From contig NZ_FQXS01000013.1 in assembly GCF_900130015.1 (NCBI RefSeq), positions 1 through 64,000 of the forward strand: 64,000 bases of DNA, given 5' to 3'. The translations under genes and the position numbers were made by a program. The stretch is from Desulfofustis glycolicus DSM 9705 (lineage in GTDB: Bacteria > Desulfobacterota > Desulfobulbia > Desulfobulbales > Desulfocapsaceae). The notes beneath the pieces are model-generated. The model did no database searches. It had not been told where the DNA came from and worked only from the letters and a program-made list of their open reading frames with translations. Of the stretch, positions 8,909 through 17,716 are shown in pieces. Within the stretch, counting starts at the first letter, position 1. Each line of letters starts with the position of its first letter.

Positions 8909-10051
8909 CTAGGCATTGAGTCGCCGGTATAAATCCAGATACTGCTGCGTGATGATCTTGAAAGCGTATTTTTGTCTCACTGCGGCCTGACCGTTTTTCC
9001 CCAGACGACCGCGCAGTTCTGCATCATCAATAAGCACGTTGACTTGATCAATGAGATGCCGGGCGTCATCGCGATTGAATAATAAACCGTTCCGGCCATC
9101 CTCAATCAGATCGACGGTACCACCGATCGCCGACGCGGCAACCGGCACACCGGAGGCCATCGCCTCCAGCAGAACATTGGGAAAGCCTTCCAGCCGCGAA
9201 GGGAAAATGAAGACATCGGCACTGGGCACATAGTTCTCCGGGTTGGTGACCTCGCCGAGAAAATGAATATTCCGCAACGAATCCCGTTTGATGACTTCTT
9301 TCATTTCCTGCTCGATCGAGTCTTCCTGATTTTCTCCACTGCCGACAATAAGCAAATGCAGATTGTCTCTTCGTGAAAGTCTTGGCCAGCACCGGAGCAA
9401 CAGATCCAGTCCTTTGCGCCGGACCAGACGACCGACGAACAGCACCAGCACGTCTGTTTGAGCGAACCCCATTCTACTACGAAAATCAATCCGTTGCTGC
9501 GTCTCCATTGCGGTGAAACGGGAACAGTCGACTCCATTGGGTATACGGACGATTTTGGCATGGTCGATCGCCATCTGACGCATTTCCTCTTCGATTTCAG
9601 TGCTTATGGCGATAATTGCGTGGATCCGGCGAAAGAAGAACAGGACAACAGGGCGGTACCACGCCCCATCAAGTCGGGCACCATGGCCTGCCGTCGCAAT
9701 TTTGGCAATACCTTTCTTACGCAGGGCAAGAGCAATAAACGATACAACAGCCCCCATTTTCAAAGCACCATGGGAGTGAATGATATCGAACGAGCCCGCC
9801 TTTCTGAAAGAGAACATGGCGAGTCCGGCAATGAAGAGTAGTTCAGAAATCCAGCCTCTCCCCGGGACACCGACCCGTCTGACCGACAGGCCGGCAAGAG
9901 ACTCCTCTTTGCTAAGGTCTGCGGAAAACCTCCTGGTGACAATACTGATTTCGCATCCAGCTGTACTCAACCTGGTGGCCAATTGCTGGAGCTGATTTTC
10001 CGCGCCACCCCAAATCGGCAGATAACGCTCTATAACCATTAATATCTTCAT
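8909..10051 (-). CDS. GT4-family glycosyltransferase
   Basis: 380 residues. It starts MKILMVIERYLPIWGGAENQ, typical of the N-terminal Rossmann domain of GT-B retaining enzymes. The C-terminal donor-binding part has VLFVGRLVRRKGLDLLL, the IFPSRLEGFPNVLLEAMASG E-x7-E motif and GVPVAASAIGGTVDLIEDG. It transfers a nucleotide-sugar residue to a growing glycan at the inner face of the membrane. It is 28 bases upstream of the exporter gene, so the two are probably one transcript. Sugar specificity cannot be inferred. Confidence 0.85.
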   Translation of the reverse strand: MKILMVIERYLPIWGGAENQLQQLATRLSTAGCEISIVTRRFSADLSKEESLAGLSVRRVGVPGRGWISELLFIAGLAMFSFRKAGSFDIIHSHGALKMGAVVSFIALALRKKGIAKIATAGHGARLDGAWYRPVVLFFFRRIHAIIAISTEIEEEMRQMAIDHAKIVRIPNGVDCSRFTAMETQQRIDFRSRMGFAQTDVLVLFVGRLVRRKGLDLLLRCWPRLSRRDNLHLLIVGSGENQEDSIEQEMKEVIKRDSLRNIHFLGEVTNPENYVPSADVFIFPSRLEGFPNVLLEAMASGVPVAASAIGGTVDLIEDGRNGLLFNRDDARHLIDQVNVLIDDAELRGRLGKNGQAAVRQKYAFKIITQQYLDLYRRLNA

Positions 10052-10074
10052 GTTGCTCAGGGCTCTAACATTTT

Positions 10075-10218
10075 GGGGAACCTTGAAAAACTGCCATCTC
10101 GCCCAATATTATCGTTAAAAAATCACTTTGTATTCTCGAAATACCATGTATATACCTTCGGCTCAGAGTTCTCGCACGCCTTGATCCTGAACAAAATTTC
10201 TGATCTTCCAAACTCCCC
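10075..10218. repeat. MITE-like palindromic repeat, copy A (beta type)
   Basis: A 144-bp imperfect palindrome starting GGGGAACCTTGAAAAACTG and ending CTTCCAAACTCCCC. It is a diverged relative of copies at 27502, 41579, 53495 and 57874, sharing the central TCTCGAAATACCATGTATA-like core and the flanking CTTGATCCTGAAC. It lies in the ~900-bp gap upstream of the GT4 gene. No obvious target-site duplication is left. Confidence 0.75.
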
Positions 10219-10954
10219 GTTATTCTCACGGATCGTTTTATCAGCTCAGGTTGGCGTCAGCAATGCCGCATCGTAACTACCGTTAAAATCGACCCGGGCA
10301 AAGGTACAACCAGGTATCTCTCTGGCCGATACGTGTGGAGGCATCAGATCTTCTTGAACGAAGACCGAAACAGTATCAGTTACCTCCCACCCACGTCACA
10401 AAATTGTTGACCTCGGGCATGGTATTCCAATTTTGAAAAAAGCTGCTCCGGGGTGCGTTTGGTCTCGCAGCACAATAGGAACAAAAGGGACCTCGGTGGT
10501 TATAAGCATAAATGACGATTCTACCGTTCCCGTCGTACCAGCACCGCATTCTTTCGAGAACCGCCTGAACATCGACTATAGCACCGAGCAGGTAGGATAC
10601 GGCACTATAGTTGAGAACCTCACTCTCGAGGCCCAACACGCTCCAACACGCGGTCGTCGCACAAATAGAACGTTAGGCAGGTCCTCTGACTCTATCAGCA
10701 CGTCACCTGTTCAAGAATTCTCACCGCCTGTGACACGACACATCAATATCCCTCCTGCAGCCACCCATGATCTACTCGAGAAAGCCCGTAATGCTCACAA
10801 TCCGTGACACGTGTGTCCAATGCTCGTCTCAAGGATCGGCAAGAATCAGATAGTATTCGTCTTGCAGCACGTGCTGTCACGATATCTTATCTGTGCCTGA
10901 AGCTACCATTTTTCTCCCGGATGAAGCACAATTCCTCGACGCCGCACTATTTTA
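10219..10954. other. Gene-poor stretch holding decayed coding remnants
   Basis: No intact gene is supported between the palindromic repeat and the glycosyltransferase gene at 10955. Short minus-strand frames contain recognisable pieces of a methyltransferase (separate entry). The remainder has frames interrupted by stops and no clear promoter or terminator. Confidence 0.6.
10376..10672 (-). pseudogene. Remnant of a SAM-dependent methyltransferase
   Basis: The minus-strand frame reads EVLNYSAVSYLLGAIVDVQAVLERMRCWYDGNGRIVIYAYNH in pieces and then FFQNWNTMPEVNNFVTWVG. Spacing and residues resemble the C-terminal half of methyltransferases found in glycan loci, in which an S-D-x-x-x-x-L-x-D-V-Q-x-V-L-E-R segment is followed by R-I-I-x-x-Y-N and Q-N-W-L-S-x-x-D-I-x-N. 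No start codon, no SAM-binding motif I and a stop just upstream show that it is broken. The match is from memory and should be treated as tentative. Confidence 0.4.
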
Positions 10955-12091
10955 TCAACCGGTACCTGTTGCTCGATGGAGATACTTCATCAACTGTCCG
11001 CCAACGGCATATGGCGTAATCATCGTTTTAATGCCCTCGAGGCCTGCAGGATCAAAATCGACGCCTCCGGATCGAACTATCGATCTGATCACTTCCGCCA
11101 GGCTCTCCGGCGATCCCGGTTTTATGAGATACACGCCGTGTACACGATTTTCGATCAATTCCCTCATTGCCATTGAATCTCTTGTTATCAATGGTTTTCC
11201 GCACGACAGGATCTGAAAAACCTTATTTGGTATGACTCTTCCGGCCTTGCCGGATTGGCCAAAAATACCAAGGCACACATCCACGCGATGGATCCATCGG
11301 TGCAGTTCATCGTAAGCAACCCATGGCACCCACTCAATCTTTTCCAGGCGATGGCGAACAATGAGTTCCCGTATCTTTTTTTCCTCCTGTCCGTGTCCGA
11401 TGAGTATCCAGGAAACTGGTTCCGACCGCAATAACGCTGCTGCCTCCACGATGAATTCTATGCCGTGCAACGGAATGAACTGTCCGTAGAAAAGGACGGA
11501 AACGGTGCCTGACGTTCGGCCACCCCACTCGGAACGGTCATCTCCGGGAAACACAGCAGGCTCGGCCCCGACAAAAACGACGCCGGTCTTTTCTTCACGT
11601 AGGGAATAGAGCTTTACAAAGTGTCGCGCATGTTCCCGGGTATCGAGAAGAACGATGTCAGCAGCACGGCATGCCAGCCACTCCCACAGGTACAACAATC
11701 CGGCAAGAGGGTGAAACTTATGTACCAGTTTCCGATCACAGACGACCGTATCATAAAGGGAAAGAAAAGCGTCCCAAACAATCGGCGTCCTTCTCAGTTT
11801 GGCAAATAGCCAAATGACGATGACATCCAGATGGCCCAAATACCCCACCAGAATGACGTCGGGACGAGGCATCCTGCAAAAGGCAACAATCAATTTCGGA
11901 TAACAAAGCAGCCAGCGAAGCAGAAATGAAAGTTTGCTGCTCAACCGTGAAATCTGACTCTTATCCTCGATACCATCCCAGAGAGGATAATGACATTGTT
12001 GTATCTCAACACCGTTTTCACGCAATCCTTTGAGCAAAATTCTCGTTCGCGGTTTTCCGGTATCGTATGTGCCCCAAAAAAGAATTTTCAC
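10955..12091 (-). CDS. GT4-like glycosyltransferase
   Basis: 378 residues. MKILFWGTYDTGKPRTRILL begins the N-terminal domain; the C-terminal half has VSVLFYGQFIPLHGIEFIVE, a WILIGHGQEEKKIREL strand-turn and IFGQSGKAGRVIPNKVFQIL with the conserved N-K-x-F-E/Q segment of GT4 enzymes, then KPLITRDSMAMRELI. It presumably adds a sugar to the polysaccharide. It is 37 bases from the end of the next upstream gene (12129) on the same strand, suggesting it is the last gene of the Wzm/Wzt operon, followed by the decayed region. Confidence 0.8.
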   Translation of the reverse strand: MKILFWGTYDTGKPRTRILLKGLRENGVEIQQCHYPLWDGIEDKSQISRLSSKLSFLLRWLLCYPKLIVAFCRMPRPDVILVGYLGHLDVIVIWLFAKLRRTPIVWDAFLSLYDTVVCDRKLVHKFHPLAGLLYLWEWLACRAADIVLLDTREHARHFVKLYSLREEKTGVVFVGAEPAVFPGDDRSEWGGRTSGTVSVLFYGQFIPLHGIEFIVEAAALLRSEPVSWILIGHGQEEKKIRELIVRHRLEKIEWVPWVAYDELHRWIHRVDVCLGIFGQSGKAGRVIPNKVFQILSCGKPLITRDSMAMRELIENRVHGVYLIKPGSPESLAEVIRSIVRSGGVDFDPAGLEGIKTMITPYAVGGQLMKYLHRATGTG

Positions 12092-12128
12092 GATATAGTG
12101 CTGAAAGATTGAGTGCCGGCAAAATCGT

Positions 12129-13073
12129 TTAACGACGTCTTTGCTCCAGTTTTTTCAGACGATATTGAATATCTTCCAATAAACGTCGATTGACCGACAA
12201 CAGATCGGAGATAAAAGCGACAAGGATCACCTGGAATCCTGCTCCCAGAAGAACCGATGCCAGGATGAGCGATTGAATGTGACCATCGCCATTTCCGGAT
12301 AATAGGTGGAAGAGAAATCTCAAACCGATCAAGACTCCGAGCATGAACACCACCACCCCGATGCTCATAAAAAAACGAAACGATTTGTAGACAACGAATA
12401 TCCTGACAATGGTGGCAACCGATTTTCGCAGATAAGAAGGAATACTGCTCATGAGGCGGGACGGGCGCAAATAATCGTTCGTTCCGATCGGAATCGAAAT
12501 AATCGCCAGATTCTTCTGGCCCGCCTGAATTACCGTCTCAAGTGTATAGGTGTATTCATTGAACACATTCATTCTCATGGCAGCATCGCGGCTCATGGCC
12601 CGAAAACCGCTGGTTGTGTCCTTCACTTTCGTATTGCTGACGATGCGGACAATTCTACTGCCAACCTTCTGCAAAACCTTCTTTACCAGGGAGAAATGCT
12701 CTATTTCATCTATCGGTCTGCTCCCGACAACGATATCGGCGTGTCCTTCGAGAATCGGCTTGACGAGTTTCGGGATATCCTCCGACTTGTATTGGTTGTC
12801 TGCGTCAGTGTTGACAATGACATCCGCCCCCAGTTTAAGACACTGATCCAAACCGGCGATGAACCCCTTTGCCAGCCCTCTGTTTTTTCGGAAGTGAACG
12901 AAGTGATCGACCCCATGCTCCCGGGCCACCCGTACCGTATTATCCGTGCAACCATCGTCAATCAAAAGCCATTCTACTGAAGTGAAACCTTCCACATGCC
13001 GCGGAAGTCCTTGCAAAACAATAGGCAATGTTTTTTCTTCATTGTAACACGGGATTTGTATAATCAGTTTCAT
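12129..13073 (-). CDS. GT2 glycosyltransferase, DPM1/ArnC-like, membrane-anchored
   Basis: 314 residues from ATG 13073, chosen because AAGGAG lies eight bases upstream and the start overlaps the upstream stop as ATGA. The GT-A domain shows MKLIIQIPCYNEEKTLP, LLIDDGCTDNTVRVA and VNTDADNQYKSEDI (nucleotide- and metal-binding aspartates), then TTSGFRAMSRDAA. Two C-terminal membrane segments (FFMSIGVVVFMLGVLIGLRF and LILASVLLGAGFQVILVAF) precede a short basic coiled tail. Such enzymes load a sugar onto undecaprenyl or polyprenyl phosphate for later periplasmic transfer. Confidence 0.85.
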   Translation of the reverse strand: MKLIIQIPCYNEEKTLPIVLQGLPRHVEGFTSVEWLLIDDGCTDNTVRVAREHGVDHFVHFRKNRGLAKGFIAGLDQCLKLGADVIVNTDADNQYKSEDIPKLVKPILEGHADIVVGSRPIDEIEHFSLVKKVLQKVGSRIVRIVSNTKVKDTTSGFRAMSRDAAMRMNVFNEYTYTLETVIQAGQKNLAIISIPIGTNDYLRPSRLMSSIPSYLRKSVATIVRIFVVYKSFRFFMSIGVVVFMLGVLIGLRFLFHLLSGNGDGHIQSLILASVLLGAGFQVILVAFISDLLSVNRRLLEDIQYRLKKLEQRRR

Positions 13074-15214
13074 CTGAGCCTCTCCTTTGGATGAGACAAG
13101 GTGGACAAGAGAAGCGGCAACGTGAGAACGACAGCAGTGAGGAGAATCGAATAATGATATCGGAAAATTGAACTTCTGCTGGCAAAAAACAACACGGGAG
13201 CTGAGTTGAAAACGACGGGTACGATGACGAACCAAATCTTGTACGGGTGTCTCGCGCTAAAGATAAACAACGAAAACATAAGGAAATACAGATAAACAGC
13301 CGGACGCCACATCCAAAACAGGTACGGGTCGTCTTTCGATCGTTCGAACAGCGAATATATCCACTCAGTCAGAACGGGCACCTTCGGTGATTCGTGGAGA
13401 TCGTATTTGTTCCCGGTAATATAACGTATCTTGAACTCGTCCTGACGTGCCACTCCCCAGAGGTTCACGTAATCCACCCGGCGGTAATGCCCGTCAAGGG
13501 GCTTGATCCTCCAGAGCAATGAGCTTGAATCAAGCCTGAAAAGGACTACTTCCGTGAGCGTGAACTTCGGTCTGTGCTGCTTTGGTTTTTTCGAAGTGAC
13601 GGTCGGACCTTTCTTATCCGGCTGAACGTCAGATTGAGAGAAAAAACTGTCCACTTTTTTCAGAACACGTTTTTCCAATTTTTCGACGATATAGTCCAGC
13701 GGGTTATCACGCTCTACGTCCAGCCAACCATACACCGGTCCTCGGACAAAAAAATGGCTCCCCAGGGCGATCAGGAGGATGACTGTTAGGTTTTTCCATC
13801 GTGTTGGAAAGGCGAATAGTAACGCAACGGGCGTAGCAAATGCTGGAAAAATCCCGTTATGCCGGTAGAGAGAAATGAAAAGAATCACCAGAATCATCAA
13901 AGCCGCATTTTTCCGCGACTCCAGCCACTTTCCGGAACTGATCGCAATCTCCAACAACAAAATCGACAGGATCATCATTGCCGCGCTGTAAGGGATATCT
14001 TTCCAAATCGTTACGGCCATCAATCCATTTACCGGCAAGAGGGCAAAGAAAATACTCGTCACCCACAAGACCGGACGCGTTACCCCGGCCCTCGCCAGTC
14101 TTGAGAGCGCCCAGCCGAACGAACATGCCAGTACGATGACCTGAAACACTGCTCCTGCTGCCGGTGACAGCCAAAACCGCGTGACCGCCCAGATATTCAA
14201 GGTGTGGAATACCGGATGCCAGTCCTTGAATTTAAGCCTGAGCAGCTGGCCCCATTGGTCGAGCGAGTCGGGGCTCATCGATGCCGGCCAGAACGCAAGT
14301 AGATAGACGGTGAAGACGAGCAAGCCTGGCACAGAATAGATGAGCCAGGAAAATCGCCGCCCACCACTCATGGGTTGTTTCACCGGGACGGGTCTGGCAA
14401 TCAGGTAAGCGGATAGGCCATAAAGCCAGGCAGTCAGGAGAACTACATAGCCAAGCCAGACAAACAGGCGATGCTCCTCCGGCAACGCAACAGGTATCAC
14501 AACAGTGAGAAAACATGAGGCGAGAAGAGCCCCCACCTGCAAACGACGTTTTATCGTTCCGTTTTTAAAATACTCATAGCGATGACTTCTCAGCACTGAT
14601 AACAGGAGAAATGCGGTTATCAGGGCGACGCCAAGCACACATAAAAGAACCCCCGCATACCCTTTCCGGAAGAGCGGGATCGTCTTTACCGACAAGATCA
14701 GTTGCGGATCATTGCCAGTACTGCCGATCAGCAGGCCCTCTCCAGACGGTTTTTTTTCCAGGTATGCACCAGATTTCTCCTCGAGATGCCGTTGCAAGGC
14801 ATCGCCGGTATCAAGAAGGAGCACCGGCTTTCCAGCAATGCGATATTCGAGTGATCGGAGCGAGTAGTGCGACGATCGGTCAAAGGGATCGATTCGCAAC
14901 GAATCATAGCGTGCGTATGAGGGCAGCGTGAACCGGTAGACATTCTTGTTCGGAAAAATCCCTGCCCGAACACTCCGCTCAAGCGAGTAGGACTGATCGC
15001 TGTTTTTCCAAAATATCTGTATTACTTCAATATGTTCCGACTCTACTACGAGGAGAAGATCTGTCTTTTGCTGCAGCATATAGCCATGCCCGATCGCGAG
15101 ACACGCAAGGGTAATCAGTGCGACGAGAAGTCCGCGAGAACCCGTTCGGGATGTGCAGATATCTTTTATTCTTTCCATCACAATTAACGAGTCACACGGC
15201 AAAGGGCTCGCCAT
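13070..15214 (-). CDS. Large multi-pass membrane protein, DUF6020-like
   Basis: 714 residues. After an N-terminal membrane anchor there is a ~150-residue region likely outside the membrane, then about ten hydrophobic segments with SPDSLDQWGQ, DWHPVFHTLNIWAV and TIWKDIPYSAAMM, which recall DUF6020 and related GT-C-like membrane proteins. A basic loop with KKGPTVTSKKPKQHRPK lies between later segments. The role is unknown; a GT-C glycosyltransferase or polymerase that uses the lipid-linked sugar made by the next gene is a reasonable inference. The start at 15214 has GAGG five bases upstream and overlaps the preceding gene by 31 bases; ATG 15178 is an alternative. Confidence 0.65.
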   Translation of the reverse strand: MASPLPCDSLIVMERIKDICTSRTGSRGLLVALITLACLAIGHGYMLQQKTDLLLVVESEHIEVIQIFWKNSDQSYSLERSVRAGIFPNKNVYRFTLPSYARYDSLRIDPFDRSSHYSLRSLEYRIAGKPVLLLDTGDALQRHLEEKSGAYLEKKPSGEGLLIGSTGNDPQLILSVKTIPLFRKGYAGVLLCVLGVALITAFLLLSVLRSHRYEYFKNGTIKRRLQVGALLASCFLTVVIPVALPEEHRLFVWLGYVVLLTAWLYGLSAYLIARPVPVKQPMSGGRRFSWLIYSVPGLLVFTVYLLAFWPASMSPDSLDQWGQLLRLKFKDWHPVFHTLNIWAVTRFWLSPAAGAVFQVIVLACSFGWALSRLARAGVTRPVLWVTSIFFALLPVNGLMAVTIWKDIPYSAAMMILSILLLEIAISSGKWLESRKNAALMILVILFISLYRHNGIFPAFATPVALLFAFPTRWKNLTVILLIALGSHFFVRGPVYGWLDVERDNPLDYIVEKLEKRVLKKVDSFFSQSDVQPDKKGPTVTSKKPKQHRPKFTLTEVVLFRLDSSSLLWRIKPLDGHYRRVDYVNLWGVARQDEFKIRYITGNKYDLHESPKVPVLTEWIYSLFERSKDDPYLFWMWRPAVYLYFLMFSLFIFSARHPYKIWFVIVPVVFNSAPVLFFASRSSIFRYHYSILLTAVVLTLPLLLSTLSHPKERLR

Positions 15215-17712
15215 ATCCGCCTCAACGGCTTTTGGGTTGACCGCCAGGCCTGGTAACTGCTGCTTATTTTTTCCATGTCGAGATCCGATGCCTCGTCGTG
15301 ATACATAGTGACCGAGAGGACCAGGGGCACCTCTCGAGGCAGTTCCGGCAACAGTATCTGCGGATCAGGGCCGTTCGCTTTGATCACGAAGAAATGAGGG
15401 TGATCCTGCAACTCAGCGGTACCGGAAACGAGACATTCGGCATAGTTGTTTTTGGCGTCAGCACAAAAAAGCGTTTTCCCGGTTCGCTTGTCTGTCAATC
15501 TGATTTCGCGACACAGGACGATTCCGGCCTTGTTGCAGGGATCAATTCGATACATGCCTTCCTGGCCAGCAAACGGGAGGTTGATCCTCAGCCTCAGCCA
15601 TCTTCGGGTATCGTAATCAACATACACTGAATTGTGTTCCCAGTATCCTCCTCCGATACGTGAATAAACCTGACACCTGGCCCGGGATACCCTCTGTACC
15701 TCACCAAACCGATCCGGCCCGTTCACCAGACTGACAATCTGCTGACCAGCATGCTCTGCTTGTATTTCCGCTTCTTTCCAAAGCCTGGCCAGCAGTATTG
15801 CCATGTGTGCGGCATACGGTCCGATAGCCTTCTCGTGCTTGATCATCATGTATTGGATCAAGTCGGCACGCTGCCGATTGGCGGTACTGTAGACCATCGA
15901 ATCAAAATGCCGGCGGTAAAAAAACAATTCCTCCGGCAACACATCGCCTTCCACGCCAAACTCGTCGAGTGTTAGAAGAAAATCCCAGTCTTCATACGAG
16001 GTCATTACCTCGTCGTACCACACATCACCGGAAAACAATTCTTTGCGGTACAGATTGCAGCATTTCCCGTGGGTATTGATATACGGCATCAATTCCGGCA
16101 CGAAGCCAAGTGGGATATAGGTGTTCTGTAACTCCTCAAAGTTTTTCGCATGACAGCTGACATACCCGAGTTCCGGGTTATTCAGCAATGTTTCAACACC
16201 TTTCCTGATATAGGTGGCTTCTATCAAATCATCGGCATCAAGAGGCACGATGAAATCTCCCGATGCAGCCCTGATCCCGGCATTCCGCGCCGAGCTCAGC
16301 CCGCCATTCGGCTTATCGACTTTCACAACAGCTTTATCGAGGCTATGGAATACATGCCGTGCTGGGTCGCTTGTCGATCCGTCATTGACTACCACGATTT
16401 CTATATTGGGATAGTCAGATGCCCGTACCGAGTGGATCGCTTCCTGAAGATAGTGTGGTTGATTGAAATAGGGGATGACAACCGATACCCGCGGTGCTTC
16501 TTCGTCGATATTTTTCCAGACTCGATGATTCGGTGAATACGTATAGTTCGACTCAATCTGCGTTGCCGTTTTTTCCGGATCGCAGATCTGCAGACTCCTT
16601 TGCCGTGCCTGCCGTGAGAGCTCAGCCAAGAGTTCAGGTTGCTGATAAACGGCCAGAATCTTTTCCGCGATGTCATGGGGGTCGAGCGGGTCAATGATGT
16701 ACCCGCTTCTCCCGTGCTCAACCATCTCGCTCATGCCGCCTTCCCTGGAAACCAGGACGACACAGCCATACGACATTGCCTCCAGACAAACGTTGGCCCA
16801 GTTCTCCCAACGGGACGGGTACACACAGATACAAGAGTCGAGAAACAAAGCAGGAATCTCCCGATAAGGAACCGATCCGGCAAAGACGATGCGATCACGG
16901 AGGTCATCGGGAATCAAACGTTGACAGATATCCGTATAACTCGAACCGAACAGAGCTGGGCTGCGATCAGCCCCCCAGATTTCAAAGCGAAATCGCGGCT
17001 CACGTCGAATTACCGTGGTGGCAGCACGGATAAATGTGTCGATCCCTTTTCTCACCTGCACCGAACCGATCAGACGGACGGTGAAAATCTGCTTGTCGGT
17101 AAACGTTCGATCTCGTCCCGTATCGGGCAGTTCCATCGGGTAGGGGCACTTCCTGATATCTTTTCTGCCGACCCGACGCGCAAAATACTCTCCGAGAGAC
17201 AAGGATGGGGATGTCACTACGTCGGCGTTTCTGACGCAATAATCCTCCATGTAGTAATCGCAGAGACTGTCCACATGAAGGCGGCGATCCTCATTGATCC
17301 GGTAAAGAAGTGAGCTGGGCGTGTGCAGCTTGACAAAAAGCTTGGTGTCCGGAAATTTTCCCAAAAGTCGTTTGGCTCGAATCGTGGCAAAACCCTCGGC
17401 ACCGAATTCAGCGAACTCGGCGACATCAACCCGTTCACCTGCCGTCAGCTCCTGAAGTGTATCGTAGACCCGGTAGGTGTACTCATGGTGAGGGGAGATG
17501 AAATCACCGGTACGGGAATTTCTCGTTTTACACGGTGGGACAAGGATGATGCCAGAAGGCAGCACATCTTTGTTTTTATTTTCAAAGCAGTCAGATATCA
17601 AATAAACCCGGTGCCCTCGACCGGACATTGCCAAACAAACGTTATAAATGTACGTGCCGATACCCCCTCCGGTAATCGGGCCGAACTCACGGCATATATA
17701 GGCTATATTCAT
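15184..17712 (-). CDS. Bifunctional GT4-GT2 glycosyltransferase fusion
   Basis: 842 residues with two catalytic modules. Residues ~1-385 are GT4: MNIAYICREFGPITGGGIGT, FTVRLIGSVQVRKGIDTFI, and VYPSRWENWANVCLEAMSYG (E-x7-E) with GGMSEMVEHGRSGYI. Residues ~405-620 are GT2: RVSVVIPYFNQPHYLQEAI, IVVVNDGSTSDPARH, VPLDADDLIEATYI and YEDWDFLLTLDEFG. A C-terminal ~200-residue beta-rich region (LRLRINLPFAGQEGMYRIDP) is unassigned. Fusion implies sequential addition of two sugars, perhaps a repeat unit of alternating linkages, as in chain-polymerising enzymes. It is four bases from the upstream GT4 gene. Confidence 0.85.
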   Translation of the reverse strand: MNIAYICREFGPITGGGIGTYIYNVCLAMSGRGHRVYLISDCFENKNKDVLPSGIILVPPCKTRNSRTGDFISPHHEYTYRVYDTLQELTAGERVDVAEFAEFGAEGFATIRAKRLLGKFPDTKLFVKLHTPSSLLYRINEDRRLHVDSLCDYYMEDYCVRNADVVTSPSLSLGEYFARRVGRKDIRKCPYPMELPDTGRDRTFTDKQIFTVRLIGSVQVRKGIDTFIRAATTVIRREPRFRFEIWGADRSPALFGSSYTDICQRLIPDDLRDRIVFAGSVPYREIPALFLDSCICVYPSRWENWANVCLEAMSYGCVVLVSREGGMSEMVEHGRSGYIIDPLDPHDIAEKILAVYQQPELLAELSRQARQRSLQICDPEKTATQIESNYTYSPNHRVWKNIDEEAPRVSVVIPYFNQPHYLQEAIHSVRASDYPNIEIVVVNDGSTSDPARHVFHSLDKAVVKVDKPNGGLSSARNAGIRAASGDFIVPLDADDLIEATYIRKGVETLLNNPELGYVSCHAKNFEELQNTYIPLGFVPELMPYINTHGKCCNLYRKELFSGDVWYDEVMTSYEDWDFLLTLDEFGVEGDVLPEELFFYRRHFDSMVYSTANRQRADLIQYMMIKHEKAIGPYAAHMAILLARLWKEAEIQAEHAGQQIVSLVNGPDRFGEVQRVSRARCQVYSRIGGGYWEHNSVYVDYDTRRWLRLRINLPFAGQEGMYRIDPCNKAGIVLCREIRLTDKRTGKTLFCADAKNNYAECLVSGTAELQDHPHFFVIKANGPDPQILLPELPREVPLVLSVTMYHDEASDLDMEKISSSYQAWRSTQKPLRRIWRALCRVTR

Positions 17713-17716
17713 AATA

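Noticed and set aside
10073-10276. Small frames inside the MITE-like copies (also near 41511 and 57806)
   Set aside because: They are produced by the repeat sequence itself in different copies and frames, without ribosome-binding sites.
12306-12980. Plus-strand frame of 224 codons
   Set aside because: Antisense to the GT2 gene; no motif or ribosome-binding site.
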